NCBI RefSeq assembly: GCF_018145655.1 | Contig: NZ_JAGSSY010000003.1 | Coordinates: 248,001-312,000 of the forward strand | Direction of reading: 5' to 3' | From: Campylobacter anatolicus | GTDB lineage: Bacteria; Campylobacterota; Campylobacteria; Campylobacterales; Campylobacteraceae | DNA: 64,000 nucleotides | Shown: in pieces, positions 48,485-57,356 of the stretch | How the letters are laid out: every line of letters begins with the position of its first letter | How positions within the stretch are numbered: the stretch's first letter is position 1 | Translations under genes and position numbers: made by a program | The notes under the pieces: model-generated | Database searches by the model: none | The model's input: the letters and a program-made list of their open reading frames with translations, nothing else | Told to the model about the DNA's origin: nothing

Positions 48485-48832
48485 TTAGTATTTTCCCTTC
48501 AATGAATCTAAAACTTTTATAACATAAAATTTACTATTTTTACAAGGAATAAACCAAAAGTCTATACTAAATTTTTGCTGTTTAAATATATAAAAACTTC
48601 TAAATTCCTTGCTAACTATAGGATAGTCGATACCACCTTTAAAAAGTTGATTGCACCTTAGAATTCTCATAAAGCTAGCAAAAAATGCTACAAAAAAGTT
48701 ATTGTTTTTAAATTGCCATATTGCATATTCAGAACAAGTTGGATAGTATCTACAAGATCTTGGGAATAAATTTGATATATAAGCCTGATAAAATCTAACG
48801 CAACCAACTATCAGACCTTTCATCTCATACAC
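48485..48832 (-). CDS. yidD: Membrane protein insertion efficiency factor YidD
   Basis: A small peripheral membrane protein that assists YidC-dependent insertion. The 115-residue protein has the family core YQAYISNLFPRSCRYYPTCS, EYAIWQF and a shorter KGGIDYP segment, with the conserved cysteines of CRYYPTCS. It is longer at the C-terminus than the usual 70-85 residues, and that tail (FIPCKNSKFYVIKV) has no known role. The start overlaps rnpA by 13 bases, so translation of the two is coupled. An internal ATG four codons in is a possible alternative start. Confidence 0.9.
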   Translation of the reverse strand: MYEMKGLIVGCVRFYQAYISNLFPRSCRYYPTCSEYAIWQFKNNNFFVAFFASFMRILRCNQLFKGGIDYPIVSKEFRSFYIFKQQKFSIDFWFIPCKNSKFYVIKVLDSLKGKY

Positions 48833-49155
48833 CCAAGCTTTCTAAGCGACCAATTGAGGCTTTTTTGAATCTTGTCAAATGAAATACTATCTGTGCCATT
48901 TTTAGCCACCATAATATATACGCCGTCCGCAACTTCATCACAAATTTTTATAAAAGCAGCACGAATAAGCCTTTTACAGCGATTTCTAATAACTGCTTTT
49001 CCTACTTTCTTACTAGCAACTATAGCTAATTTGCTCTCGATTGAAGGTTTATAAAACACTACGCAGACATCATTGTGCCATTTTTTAGCCTCTTTATAAA
49101 CCGATGAAAACTCTTTTGAGCTACTTATATGCTCAAAACGGACTAAGCTGCCAAT
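48820..49155 (-). CDS. rnpA: Ribonuclease P protein component, with probable ATT start inside rpmH
   Basis: The protein cofactor of RNase P, which trims tRNA 5' ends. The core [19 protein letters not shown] is the RNR signature. The first ATG/GTG/TTG in this frame is GTG at 49059, which gives only 79 residues and cuts off the conserved N-terminal strand. In-frame codons upstream read [19 protein letters not shown], clearly RnpA, and run without a stop to a TAG at 49161-49159. Only ATT at 49155 (with AAGGG about 9-13 bases before it) or ATA at 49128 could initiate. ATT gives 111 residues, the normal length, and overlaps rpmH by 13 bases. Confidence 0.8.
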   Translation of the reverse strand: MGSLVRFEHISSSKEFSSVYKEAKKWHNDVCVVFYKPSIESKLAIVASKKVGKAVIRNRCKRLIRAAFIKICDEVADGVYIMVAKNGTDSISFDKIQKSLNWSLRKLGCMR

Positions 49156-49277
49156 CTTTTTCTACCCTTAGCACGTCTAGCATTTATAACTTTGCGACCA
49201 TTTTTAGTTTTCATTCTCAAACGAAAGCCATGTGTGCGTTTTTTAGGTGTTTTGTGAGGTTGATAAGTTCTTTTCAT
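49143..49277 (-). CDS. rpmH: Large ribosomal subunit protein bL34
   Basis: A 44-residue ribosomal protein, too short for a usual gene track. It begins [19 protein letters not shown] and ends AKGRKRLAA before TAG, matching bL34 throughout, with the conserved RTHGFR and RRAKGR segments. GGAAAG lies before the ATG. It leads the rpmH-rnpA-yidD-yidC-jag-mnmE operon, the common bacterial order near the origin, although here no dnaA is next to it. Its 3' end overlaps the likely start of rnpA. Confidence 0.97.
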   Translation of the reverse strand: MKRTYQPHKTPKKRTHGFRLRMKTKNGRKVINARRAKGRKRLAA

Positions 49278-49389
49278 TTCTTTCCTTAAATCTAATATAA
49301 AAGCGTGATTTTAGCAAAGCAATACTTAAATTCCTTTGAATAAGCTATATAATTATATGAATTTTAAGTAAATTCAATTATAATATGAG

Positions 49390-50052
49390 ATGAGAATTTT
49401 AAACGGTAATGAAACACTTAATGAGCTATATTTTTTAAAAGCTATAGGCTATAAATTTATAAATACTAGCTTTTCAAATTTTAAAAAAATATCAAACTTT
49501 GATAGTATTTATGAGCTAAATAAACAGATAAAAGAGTGCTCCTTGTGTGCTTTAAAAAAGACAACAAAACACAGCTTAGTCGGATCTGGTAACACAAATG
49601 CAAAGATAATGTTTATAACACTTTCACCAAGTGCAAGCGAAGATGAGAGCGGTGAGTTTTTACAAGGAAATTTAGGACTTAAACTGCGTGAGCTTATCTT
49701 TAATGCTCTAAATTTAGAAAAAGATGAATTTTATATAAGCTCAATCTTACGCTGTAAAAGCTTAGCTGACAATAGTAAAAATTTAGAGTGTTTTAACCTT
49801 TGCAAACCATACATAATAGATGAGATACGACTTATAAATCCGCATGTCATCGTCGCTTTAGGGGAGCAAGTGTTTTTAAATTTATATCCGCAAAATTCAA
49901 TGAGCATGAATTTTGAAAGCATTAGAGGAAGTATATTAAAATTTAGAGATAGCTTTTTACTTCCGACATATTCAAACTCTTGGCTAATGAAAAATCCAAG
50001 TTTTGAGAGCATTTTTTTAGATGATTTAAGAAAGATCAAAGGACTTATATGA
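49390..50052 (+). CDS. Uracil-DNA glycosylase family 4-like protein with Fe-S cysteines
   Basis: A 220-residue protein of the UDG superfamily (family 4, like DNA polymerase-fused UDG). Cysteines that could hold a 4Fe-4S cluster are at 50 and 53 (CSLC), 122 (LRCKS) and 134/138 (CFNLC). Motif 1 is LSPSASEDESGEF in place of the usual GEAPGxxEDxxG, and the late motif is PTYSNSWLMKNPS in place of HPSAxLR. The catalytic signature is thus degenerate and activity is uncertain. The stop overlaps the start of the periplasmic protein gene (4 bases). Confidence 0.78.
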   Translation: MRILNGNETLNELYFLKAIGYKFINTSFSNFKKISNFDSIYELNKQIKECSLCALKKTTKHSLVGSGNTNAKIMFITLSPSASEDESGEFLQGNLGLKLRELIFNALNLEKDEFYISSILRCKSLADNSKNLECFNLCKPYIIDEIRLINPHVIVALGEQVFLNLYPQNSMSMNFESIRGSILKFRDSFLLPTYSNSWLMKNPSFESIFLDDLRKIKGLI

Positions 50053-51305
50053 GAAAAATTTTTATTCTATTTTTTATATCTTTTTCCTGTACTTTTGCTA
50101 AGATACAAACTCTCTCAAATATTGCTCCTGTTAGCATAGAATACATAAATCTCGAGACTGGATTTTGTGGTGAAAAATGTTTAAAAGAATTAGCAGATAA
50201 TGATATGTTAGCTAGTTTTATGGCTAGATTTGAGCCTAGCATAGTCTCAGACGCCAAGCTTTTAGAGCTATATGCTTTACTAAGTGGCAAATTTATACCA
50301 TCGTCAAACGGCTCAAATAAAATTGCTGTGATTATCCCACAAAAAGTCATCAAATCATACTCTCAAGTCGTTACAAATGCACTAATAGCCTACATAGCAC
50401 AGACAAATGCAAAAGTCGAGCTTAAATTTATAATGAGCAACGACGAAAGCCCACAAAATATCACAAATGCGTTAAATACTGCACGAGAAGGTAATTTTAG
50501 CTATATTATCGCTCCACTAACGCGGATCGGTGCAATGATATTAATGCAAAATTTAAAGCAAAATGAATTTGCATATATTCCGACCATTCACGTCAGTGCC
50601 GTCACACAAACTATGAGAAATGTAGTGTTTGGCGGAGTTGATTACAAAGCACAGATTGCAGTACTATCGCGACTTGCAAATGAAAAAATCGTAGCTTTTA
50701 GTGACGCCAGTCAGCTTGGAAATTTATTAAACGATTATGCTAGAATATCAAATTTAACCGAATTTTACGATGTAGCCATAAGCGGTAAAGACCTAAAACT
50801 AGATGTTTATCTAAATAAAAAATCAAGATACAATAACTCAACAATGTTTTTAAACTTGCCAGTTATCAAAGCGTCACTCATCGCAACACAGGTAAGAGGA
50901 TATGAGATCTCACCATATGCTCTTTTAAGCACACAAATAAATTTTATCCCAAATATCTTAAGCGTGATAGCTGAACGTGATCGACAAAATCTTTATATAG
51001 CCAACTCTATAAACGTGCAAAATGACGATATAGACGATACAAATGCGTTGTTTCAGACAAATCTAAAATTTAACTGGATAGCATATTCAAGTAGTGTTGG
51101 TATTGATTATATTTATTCGAATTTTATCAATAATACACAAAAAAGACTATTTAAAGAAGAGCCAATAAACTCGCAAATGAACTATACTATACAAATTTTT
51201 AAGGCAGATGGCTATAAATTTGAGCCATTTGACCTACTCAACACTAAGCCGTCTGAATCTATAGATGATAGTAAAAATTTAGCCAACTCATCATCTATCC
51301 TTTGA
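50049..51305 (+). CDS. Periplasmic protein of unknown function, LpoA/binding-protein-like fold (Cj0964-like)
   Basis: A 418-residue exported protein with a signal peptide (about 1-17, SCTFAK). Alternating strand/helix segments such as KIAVIIPQKVIKSYSQVV (about 94-111), a YIIAPLTRIG segment and VVFGGVDYKAQIAVL resemble the periplasmic-binding-protein type I fold of LpoA-like proteins, but no ligand motif is clear. It overlaps the UDG gene by four bases. Its last 94 bases overlap the convergent ybgC gene. This is an inference from pattern, not a firm family call. Confidence 0.7.
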   Translation: MRKIFILFFISFSCTFAKIQTLSNIAPVSIEYINLETGFCGEKCLKELADNDMLASFMARFEPSIVSDAKLLELYALLSGKFIPSSNGSNKIAVIIPQKVIKSYSQVVTNALIAYIAQTNAKVELKFIMSNDESPQNITNALNTAREGNFSYIIAPLTRIGAMILMQNLKQNEFAYIPTIHVSAVTQTMRNVVFGGVDYKAQIAVLSRLANEKIVAFSDASQLGNLLNDYARISNLTEFYDVAISGKDLKLDVYLNKKSRYNNSTMFLNLPVIKASLIATQVRGYEISPYALLSTQINFIPNILSVIAERDRQNLYIANSINVQNDDIDDTNALFQTNLKFNWIAYSSSVGIDYIYSNFINNTQKRLFKEEPINSQMNYTIQIFKADGYKFEPFDLLNTKPSESIDDSKNLANSSSIL

Positions 51306-51652
51306 GGTTTGCCGTTGTTTAGACATGCCACAGATATATCTGCGGTAAAAAGTAGCTCGTTTTTAGAATTACCGCTAATATCAATAACTCTAAAAATTTC
51401 CTGTCTTAAGACAAAAGAAACACGTTTAAGTTTGATCATCTTACTAGTAACTTCTAAAATATCGCCAAGATGAGCCGACCTAATAAATTTAGCATTTATC
51501 GCACTCACGACGAAGTTACAATGTGGCGAAAACACATCAAGGTTCGATCTAAAGAGTATCTCACTCCTTGCTCGTTCACAATATTTTATATAATTTGTAT
51601 GATAGACTATGCCACCAGCATCGGTATCTTCGTAATAAACTCGTATTTTCAT
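51212..51652 (-). CDS. ybgC: Acyl-CoA thioesterase, YbgC/4HBT family
   Basis: A hotdog-fold thioesterase of 146 residues. The YbgC signature is complete: RVYYEDTDAGGIVYHTNYIKY (at 4-24; the aspartate of EDTDAGG is catalytic), then CERARSE. Later strands read RRVSFVLRQEIFR-like (KRVSFVLRQEIFRVI) and ACLNNGKPQRID. Such enzymes hydrolyse acyl-CoA or acyl-ACP and are linked to phospholipid metabolism. The last 30 or so residues run on past the usual end and are encoded in the overlap with the convergent gene. It is one base downstream of the chemoreceptor gene. Confidence 0.92.
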   Translation of the reverse strand: MKIRVYYEDTDAGGIVYHTNYIKYCERARSEILFRSNLDVFSPHCNFVVSAINAKFIRSAHLGDILEVTSKMIKLKRVSFVLRQEIFRVIDISGNSKNELLFTADISVACLNNGKPQRIDDELAKFLLSSIDSDGLVLSRSNGSNL

Positions 51653-51653
51653 C

Positions 51654-53261
51654 TTAAACTTTAAATTTATTTAAGTTGCTTTTTAAGCTATCAGATACAC
51701 CATCAAGTGAGCTAGCAACACCCATTAGCTCTTGTGAAATTAACTGATTATCATCGGCGATTTTGACAGATTTTTTCATCTCATTAAGTAAATTTTCCAT
51801 ACTAGATTGTGCTTGATTTATGCGGTTTTCGACATCTTGTGTCGTTTTTATAGATTTATTATTTGCTTGTTGAACGTTAGTGGCTAATTCCATAAGGTCG
51901 TTTGCGTTTTCGCTTAAAAATTTTATATTTTCTGAGTTTTGTTTGAGTGAATCTCTAAGCTCTGATACACCATTTATTATGCTTTTTGAATTTTCTGATA
52001 TATCATCTAGCTGGTTACTCGTTTGCTCGGCTAGTTTTTGCACCTCTTCAGCTACAACTGCAAATCCTCGCCCATATTCTCCAGCTCTTGCTGCCTCTAT
52101 AGCTGCATTAAGGGCTAGCAAGTTTGTCTGATCTGCGATATCATCTATAATATTTAAGATCTTTCCTATATTTATGCTTTGCGTAGCAACTATAGTTGTT
52201 TTTTCTGCTAAAATTTGCTCATTTTGACTAGCTGTATTTATATTCTCTACAATCTGTTTAAGCAAATTTATGACATTCTCAAGACTTTTGTTTGAGTTTT
52301 GGCTAAGGGTTGTGGCATCAAGTGCCATCTGTTTTGTAAATGCAAAATCATCATCAATATCTTTAGTAAAATCATATGCGATATGTATCTGCTCTTTACC
52401 AAATTTTGAGTTATTTGCAAGATTCACCGAACTATTTCTAAGAGTTGATATTTGTTCTTTTATGCCATCTGAACCACTTTGGATATTTTTAACGGCATAT
52501 TGTGTTTTTTGTATAAATTTATTTATATTTGTGCCTACTTGCCCTATCTCATCATCGCTTTTTATACGCACTCTAGCACTCAGATCGCCATCACCATTTG
52601 CCAAATCTTCAGTGCGTTCGAGTAAATTTTTAAGTGGATTTATGACAACTTTTCGCAATGAAAATACCACTACAATTAAAGTTAGTAATAAAAATAGAGC
52701 GAATACAATAAAAAATTTAATACTATTTTTAGCTAAATCGCTATCAATATCATTAAATTCATAAGACAACTCCATAACACCAAGCACATCATTCTCCTTA
52801 GATGTTACATGGCACACCAAGCACTCACTAGTCGCTTTTAGTGGTTTTATAAGTCTTATATAATGCTCATTATTGTTTTTTATATTAAGTGCTTTATCAG
52901 CTGGATTATTAAACTGTTCATTTATCTCGGCGTCAGCAATATGTGTGTTTTCAAGTCCAAACATTTGAATAACATCACTTGAGGAATATACTTTTATATC
53001 CTTTATGTTATCTATCTTTGAGTTAAGCTCTATACTATTTTTTATCGCTTCACTATCACCTAAGTTCATAGCTCCACGCAGAGAAACCATAACTGACGAA
53101 CTAAGCATTTCAAGACTTTTTGTCACTAAATTTTCAGATGATTTTTTAAATTCAAAGATTATAATGCTCTGGAGTATTGCAAAACTTGTAAGTAAAACAA
53201 CAAACATGCTAATAGCAATCTTTTTACCAATACTAAACTTGCTCATATCAACTCCAATCAT
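51654..53261 (-). CDS. Methyl-accepting chemotaxis protein with a periplasmic CxxCH heme c motif
   Basis: A 535-residue chemoreceptor. TM1 is at about 15-36, a periplasmic sensor domain at 37-180, TM2 at about 181-202, HAMP at about 203-255 and the signalling domain from about 255, with the conserved hairpin tip [20 protein letters not shown] and [14 protein letters not shown]. The sensor domain contains CLVCH at 147-151 in the context [18 protein letters not shown]. This is a c-type heme attachment motif, as in heme-PAS/DUF3365 sensors of Geobacter and relatives. Redox, NO or CO sensing is therefore likely. It is one base upstream of ybgC. Confidence 0.9.
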   Translation of the reverse strand: MIGVDMSKFSIGKKIAISMFVVLLTSFAILQSIIIFEFKKSSENLVTKSLEMLSSSVMVSLRGAMNLGDSEAIKNSIELNSKIDNIKDIKVYSSSDVIQMFGLENTHIADAEINEQFNNPADKALNIKNNNEHYIRLIKPLKATSECLVCHVTSKENDVLGVMELSYEFNDIDSDLAKNSIKFFIVFALFLLLTLIVVVFSLRKVVINPLKNLLERTEDLANGDGDLSARVRIKSDDEIGQVGTNINKFIQKTQYAVKNIQSGSDGIKEQISTLRNSSVNLANNSKFGKEQIHIAYDFTKDIDDDFAFTKQMALDATTLSQNSNKSLENVINLLKQIVENINTASQNEQILAEKTTIVATQSINIGKILNIIDDIADQTNLLALNAAIEAARAGEYGRGFAVVAEEVQKLAEQTSNQLDDISENSKSIINGVSELRDSLKQNSENIKFLSENANDLMELATNVQQANNKSIKTTQDVENRINQAQSSMENLLNEMKKSVKIADDNQLISQELMGVASSLDGVSDSLKSNLNKFKV

Positions 53262-53360
53262 GCTAAAATTAATATTTATATAATAACGTAATTTTCTAAA
53301 ATTCTTATAAAATTTGCTGATATTTAAATAAAAATTTTAATAAATTTTACAAAATATTTA

Positions 53361-53843
53361 TTATCCATTTTTATATTGCTTTTTATATAATGAACCTACA
53401 AAAAATAGCAAAATTTGAGCCATCATCATTATCTTCATCGTTAACTCACTAGCCTTATGAATATTCATAAACTCTGCACTTTGAATTGTAGCACTCTCAC
53501 CTATGGCTTGAGCAGTAAGGATATAAGGCGTAAAATAAAATACAAATATACAAGCAAGGGATAAATTTATAAAATTTAATGCAAATGTTGAAACTCTTAC
53601 ATAAAAACAATCTTTACTACGCAAAACAAATACACTAAATACAAAAGCAAAAAGACTAATAATGATTAATGCATAGTTGTATTTTAAGAAAATTTGCGTC
53701 ATTAATATGCCACTTTGAAAATGTGTCAATACCTCGCTACCAATAAATTTCTGAGGATAAAATATCACAGGGGCTACAAAAATACCAAGTGCTATCTCAA
53801 TGCCAACTAGAGTAGCTAGTAAAAACAAATATATATTTTTCAT
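53361..53843 (-). CDS. DUF4149 family four-TM membrane protein
   Basis: A 160-residue integral membrane protein with four TM helices (about 4-28, 48-70, 83-108 and 133-153). Features of DUF4149/TMEM205-like proteins are GIEIALGIFVAPVIF in the first helix and the acidic/His segment NIHKASELTMKIM before the last. The function of the family is unknown. It lies 8 bases after prmC and is probably co-transcribed with it. Confidence 0.78.
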   Translation of the reverse strand: MKNIYLFLLATLVGIEIALGIFVAPVIFYPQKFIGSEVLTHFQSGILMTQIFLKYNYALIIISLFAFVFSVFVLRSKDCFYVRVSTFALNFINLSLACIFVFYFTPYILTAQAIGESATIQSAEFMNIHKASELTMKIMMMAQILLFFVGSLYKKQYKNG

Positions 53844-53851
53844 ATTTTTCC

Positions 53852-54670
53852 TTATTTAAATTTATAATTTGCTACAAATCCTCTATCAAAACCAGCTAAA
53901 TCTTGATAAAATTCAGCCTCAAATTGATTAAGAAAAAGGGCATTTTGCATAGATTTTTTTTGATCATAACCCATCTCGCATATTAGAGTGTTAATCGCCC
54001 TATTTCTAGTGGTTAAAATGATATTTTTAAGCATCTCATCACCACTCTCACCACTAAAAAGTGCCTCGTGAGGTTCATTTAATACAAACTCATCAAGCTT
54101 ATATGAGTTTGCGATATATGGAGGGTTAGAAACAACTAGGTCAAACCCTCCACTCACCTCGTCCATATAAGCACAATGCACAAAATTTATACGCTCACTC
54201 ACGCCAAATTTATTAGCATTTTTTTGTGCTACCTCTAATGCCTTTTCGCTTATATCAGTAGCAATTATCATAGCGTCTGAATTAAGTGCTAAGCAAATAC
54301 TGATAACACCACTACCAACGCCTATCTCGCATACTTTTGGTGCTTTTAAATTTAATAAATTTTCAAGTGCTTTATCTACTAATATCTCAGTCTCGGGGCG
54401 TGGTATTAAAACCCCACTTTGAACAAAAAACTCAAGTCCATAAAATGACGTCTTGCCAGTTATATATTCAAGCGGTTCATGTGATTTAAAGCGATTTATA
54501 AGGCTAAAATACTCGCTCTCTCGCTCTAAGCTTTTATCTAAATTTAAAAATATCCATTCCAAACTTATGTCTAAATGATGCATAAGTAATATTTTGGCAA
54601 CTCTAGTAGGATTATCGCAAATACCTTTAAAATCGATACTTGCTAGCTGCAAGGCCTCAGCTATCTTCAC
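53852..54670 (-). CDS. prmC: Release factor glutamine methyltransferase PrmC
   Basis: Methylates the GGQ glutamine of release factors RF1 and RF2. The 272-residue protein has an N-terminal helical domain and a SAM-binding Rossmann domain. RPETEILVD is at 91-99, the motif I segment VCEIGVGSGVISI at 113-125, TDISEKAL at 138-145, and the catalytic NPPY is at 182-185. It overlaps the M48 protease gene by 14 bases upstream. Length is normal for the family. Confidence 0.95.
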   Translation of the reverse strand: MKIAEALQLASIDFKGICDNPTRVAKILLMHHLDISLEWIFLNLDKSLERESEYFSLINRFKSHEPLEYITGKTSFYGLEFFVQSGVLIPRPETEILVDKALENLLNLKAPKVCEIGVGSGVISICLALNSDAMIIATDISEKALEVAQKNANKFGVSERINFVHCAYMDEVSGGFDLVVSNPPYIANSYKLDEFVLNEPHEALFSGESGDEMLKNIILTTRNRAINTLICEMGYDQKKSMQNALFLNQFEAEFYQDLAGFDRGFVANYKFK

Positions 54671-55862
54671 GGCTTAGCTCATTTATGCGTTCATAAAGAC
54701 TAGGATGCGAGTGATAGACAAATGAGTAAAGCGGATGAGCCTTCGGGAAGGCTTTATTCTCACTACCTAGCTTTTTTAAAGCACTTACCATATCATTTCT
54801 GCTTTTCACACTCGCACCAAACTCATCAGCCTCAAACTCATTTTTACGGCTAAAATATGAGATAATGGGCGTAAAAATAAAACTAAAAATAGGCGAAAAA
54901 AGCAACAAAAACACTATCACTGCTCCACCATTATCACTAAGTCCAAGTGCGTTATATATGCTATTTGAGATATTACCAAAGACTAAAAACATACAAAATA
55001 ACATAACTGCACTCAAAGCTATCATCTTAAAAATATCTTTATGCTTAAAATGTCCCAACTCATGCCCTAAAACAGCTATAATCTCATCAGATTGTAGCTT
55101 TTCAATAAGCGTGTCAAACAGCACGACACGTTTCGTCGCACCAAGTCCACCAAAGTATGCATTTAATCTATTGTCTCGTCTGCTTGCGTCAAGTATGAAA
55201 ACACCACTACTTTTAAAACCACAACTATCAAGAAGTCCTATTATAGATCTTTTTAAATCACTATCTTCAAGTGGTTTTACCTTGTTAAATATCGGTGCAA
55301 TAAGCGTTGGATAGATTAAATTTATAATTAAGATTATCACAAAGCTAAGCATAAACGCCCACATCCACCAAAGCTCACCTAAGAAATTTATACACAAAAG
55401 TATCAGCCAGACAAAAAGCGATCCAAAAACGAGCGTAAGAGCAAGTGACTTTATCGTATCAATAATAAAAATTTTTGGTGTTATATTTGAAAAACCTTGT
55501 TTTTTATCCTTTACAAAGCTCTCATATAAACTAAACGGCAACTCAACCACGGCATTAATAAGCAAAAAACTCATCACAAAAATTATATTTTCGCTCATTG
55601 TATTTTGCATAAGCGTAATCTCGCTTAAAGCTCTAAGCCCCCAAGTAGCCCAAATAATAAAAACAAATGCATGAAATAAAGCCCCTATTATCTCAAATTT
55701 ATGGTTGTCTATCTTTATAATAGCAGCATTTTTATACTCATCTTCACTTAGCACTACAGCAGGTTTGTGGCTCTCGTTTTTTACGAAATTTATATCTAAA
55801 ATACAGAGATAAATTCTAACTAAAGTATATAAAATATATAAGAATATCAAGGCATAAAACAT
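54657..55862 (-). CDS. M48 family zinc metallopeptidase (STE24-like)
   Basis: An integral-membrane zinc protease of 401 residues. HELGH at 267-271 holds two zinc histidines and the catalytic glutamate, and the third ligand glutamate is in EFEADEFGASV (about residue 344). TM helices lie at about 1-22, 60-80, 92-110, 135-160, 167-190, 280-300 and 310-335. The N-terminal TM-rich part distinguishes STE24-like proteins from HtpX. A role in membrane protein quality control is likely. It overlaps prmC by 14 bases. Confidence 0.88.
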   Translation of the reverse strand: MFYALIFLYILYTLVRIYLCILDINFVKNESHKPAVVLSEDEYKNAAIIKIDNHKFEIIGALFHAFVFIIWATWGLRALSEITLMQNTMSENIIFVMSFLLINAVVELPFSLYESFVKDKKQGFSNITPKIFIIDTIKSLALTLVFGSLFVWLILLCINFLGELWWMWAFMLSFVIILIINLIYPTLIAPIFNKVKPLEDSDLKRSIIGLLDSCGFKSSGVFILDASRRDNRLNAYFGGLGATKRVVLFDTLIEKLQSDEIIAVLGHELGHFKHKDIFKMIALSAVMLFCMFLVFGNISNSIYNALGLSDNGGAVIVFLLLFSPIFSFIFTPIISYFSRKNEFEADEFGASVKSRNDMVSALKKLGSENKAFPKAHPLYSFVYHSHPSLYERINELSREDS

Positions 55863-55908
55863 AAAATTCCTTTAAATTTTTGCAAAATATTATCAAAATT
55901 TAGTAAAT

Positions 55909-57285
55909 TTATTTTATGAAATTATCATAAAAACTACTAACAAAAACTACTAAAATAATAAATGGAATAATGTAGCGAACATACCAAAACCAAAAATCAA
56001 CTATCTTTGCATATCTCTCACTACCCTTTAATATCTCACGCTTTGCCTCGTCTTTTAGCACCCAACCAACAAATATCGCACATCCAAGTGAAGTTAGCAC
56101 GAAAAATATAGTCGCACTTATGGCGTCATATGCATCAAAGATATTTTTACCAAATATAGTTATATTGCTTAATAAATTTGTAGCCATTAGTGATGGGAGA
56201 TTGCCAAGCACAAAAATGCCACCAAGCACGACAAATATGACTTTTCTGCGTGAAATATGTGTCTTTTCTTGAATCGTGGTTATCATCACTTCATAAATAG
56301 GCAAAGATGTCGTTAAGGCAGCTATCATTAAAAGTGTAAAAAACGCTACTGCAAACGCTCCGCCAGCCCACATATGAGAAAAAACTATCGGAAGGCTCTT
56401 AAATACAAGGCTCGGGCCACTGTTTGGCTCTATGCCAAAGGTAAAAAGTGATGGAAATATCATAAATCCAGCCAAAACCGCAATACCTGTATTTAAAAGT
56501 CCCGTGATAAATGAAATTTTTATCAAGGCTTCATCTTTTTTCACAAAGCTAGAAAGTGTTATCATTACACCAAAACCAAGCGAAAGGGCGAAAAATACCT
56601 GCCCCAAAACATCAATAAAAAGCTTCATATTTATCTTTGAAAAATCAGGTGTTAGATAAAATTTAACTCCTTGCATCGCACTATCAAGGCTTAAATTTTT
56701 AATAACCATCGTTAGCATAAGCAAAAACAAAAGTGGCATAAGATACTTCGCAGCTCGCTCTATTCCAGTAACTGCACCCTGCACTAAAATAATATAATTT
56801 ATCAAAACAAAAACAAGTGTCGCAAAACTAATAGCAAGTGGGTTATTAACAATATTTTGCTCATAAAAGGCACTTGTAGTGGCTATATCAACGACATTTG
56901 AAAGATCAAGCAGACCAAAAACAATCTGCAAGATATAATTTAATACCCAGCCACCAATAACCATATAATAAGCCATAATTCCAAATGCACCAAGTAGTCC
57001 CATATATCCAACGATCTTCCAATAAGGCGGTATTTTTTTGCCACCAACACTACCACTAAACGCATCTACAGCATTAACTTTTAGTCGCCTACCTATAGCG
57101 TTTTCAACTAAAATCATAGGTATGCCGATGACAATCATCGCGATACAGAATGTAAGAACATATGCACCACCACCATTTTCACCTACTAGATAAGGAAAAC
57201 GCCAAGTCGCACCAAAGCCCACTGTAGCACCAGCAACAGCTAAAATATATGTAAGTCTTGAACTCCAGCTTTGTCTGTTTTTCAC
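55909..57285 (-). CDS. Sodium-dependent transporter, NSS family
   Basis: A Na+-coupled secondary transporter of 458 residues with about 11-12 TM helices. The N-terminal TM1 has the family signature SRLTYILAVAGATVGFGATW followed by RFPYLVGENGGGAYVL, including the unwound segment that binds sodium and substrate. Bacterial NSS members mostly carry amino acids (tyrosine, tryptophan or methionine-like); the substrate here is unknown. It is next to a BCCT transporter gene in the same direction (71-base gap). Confidence 0.9.
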   Translation of the reverse strand: MKNRQSWSSRLTYILAVAGATVGFGATWRFPYLVGENGGGAYVLTFCIAMIVIGIPMILVENAIGRRLKVNAVDAFSGSVGGKKIPPYWKIVGYMGLLGAFGIMAYYMVIGGWVLNYILQIVFGLLDLSNVVDIATTSAFYEQNIVNNPLAISFATLVFVLINYIILVQGAVTGIERAAKYLMPLLFLLMLTMVIKNLSLDSAMQGVKFYLTPDFSKINMKLFIDVLGQVFFALSLGFGVMITLSSFVKKDEALIKISFITGLLNTGIAVLAGFMIFPSLFTFGIEPNSGPSLVFKSLPIVFSHMWAGGAFAVAFFTLLMIAALTTSLPIYEVMITTIQEKTHISRRKVIFVVLGGIFVLGNLPSLMATNLLSNITIFGKNIFDAYDAISATIFFVLTSLGCAIFVGWVLKDEAKREILKGSERYAKIVDFWFWYVRYIIPFIILVVFVSSFYDNFIK

Positions 57286-57356
57286 GTTTTATCCTTTAAA
57301 TTTATAAGTAAAAAGGTGATTTTAACGCATTTTTGCTTATATTTTGTTTGACTGTG

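Noticed and set aside
52270-52764. 164-codon plus-strand frame opposite the chemoreceptor
   Set aside because: It is long only because the opposite gene is highly biased; its composition (Phe/Ser/Leu) is not protein-like and there is no start signal.
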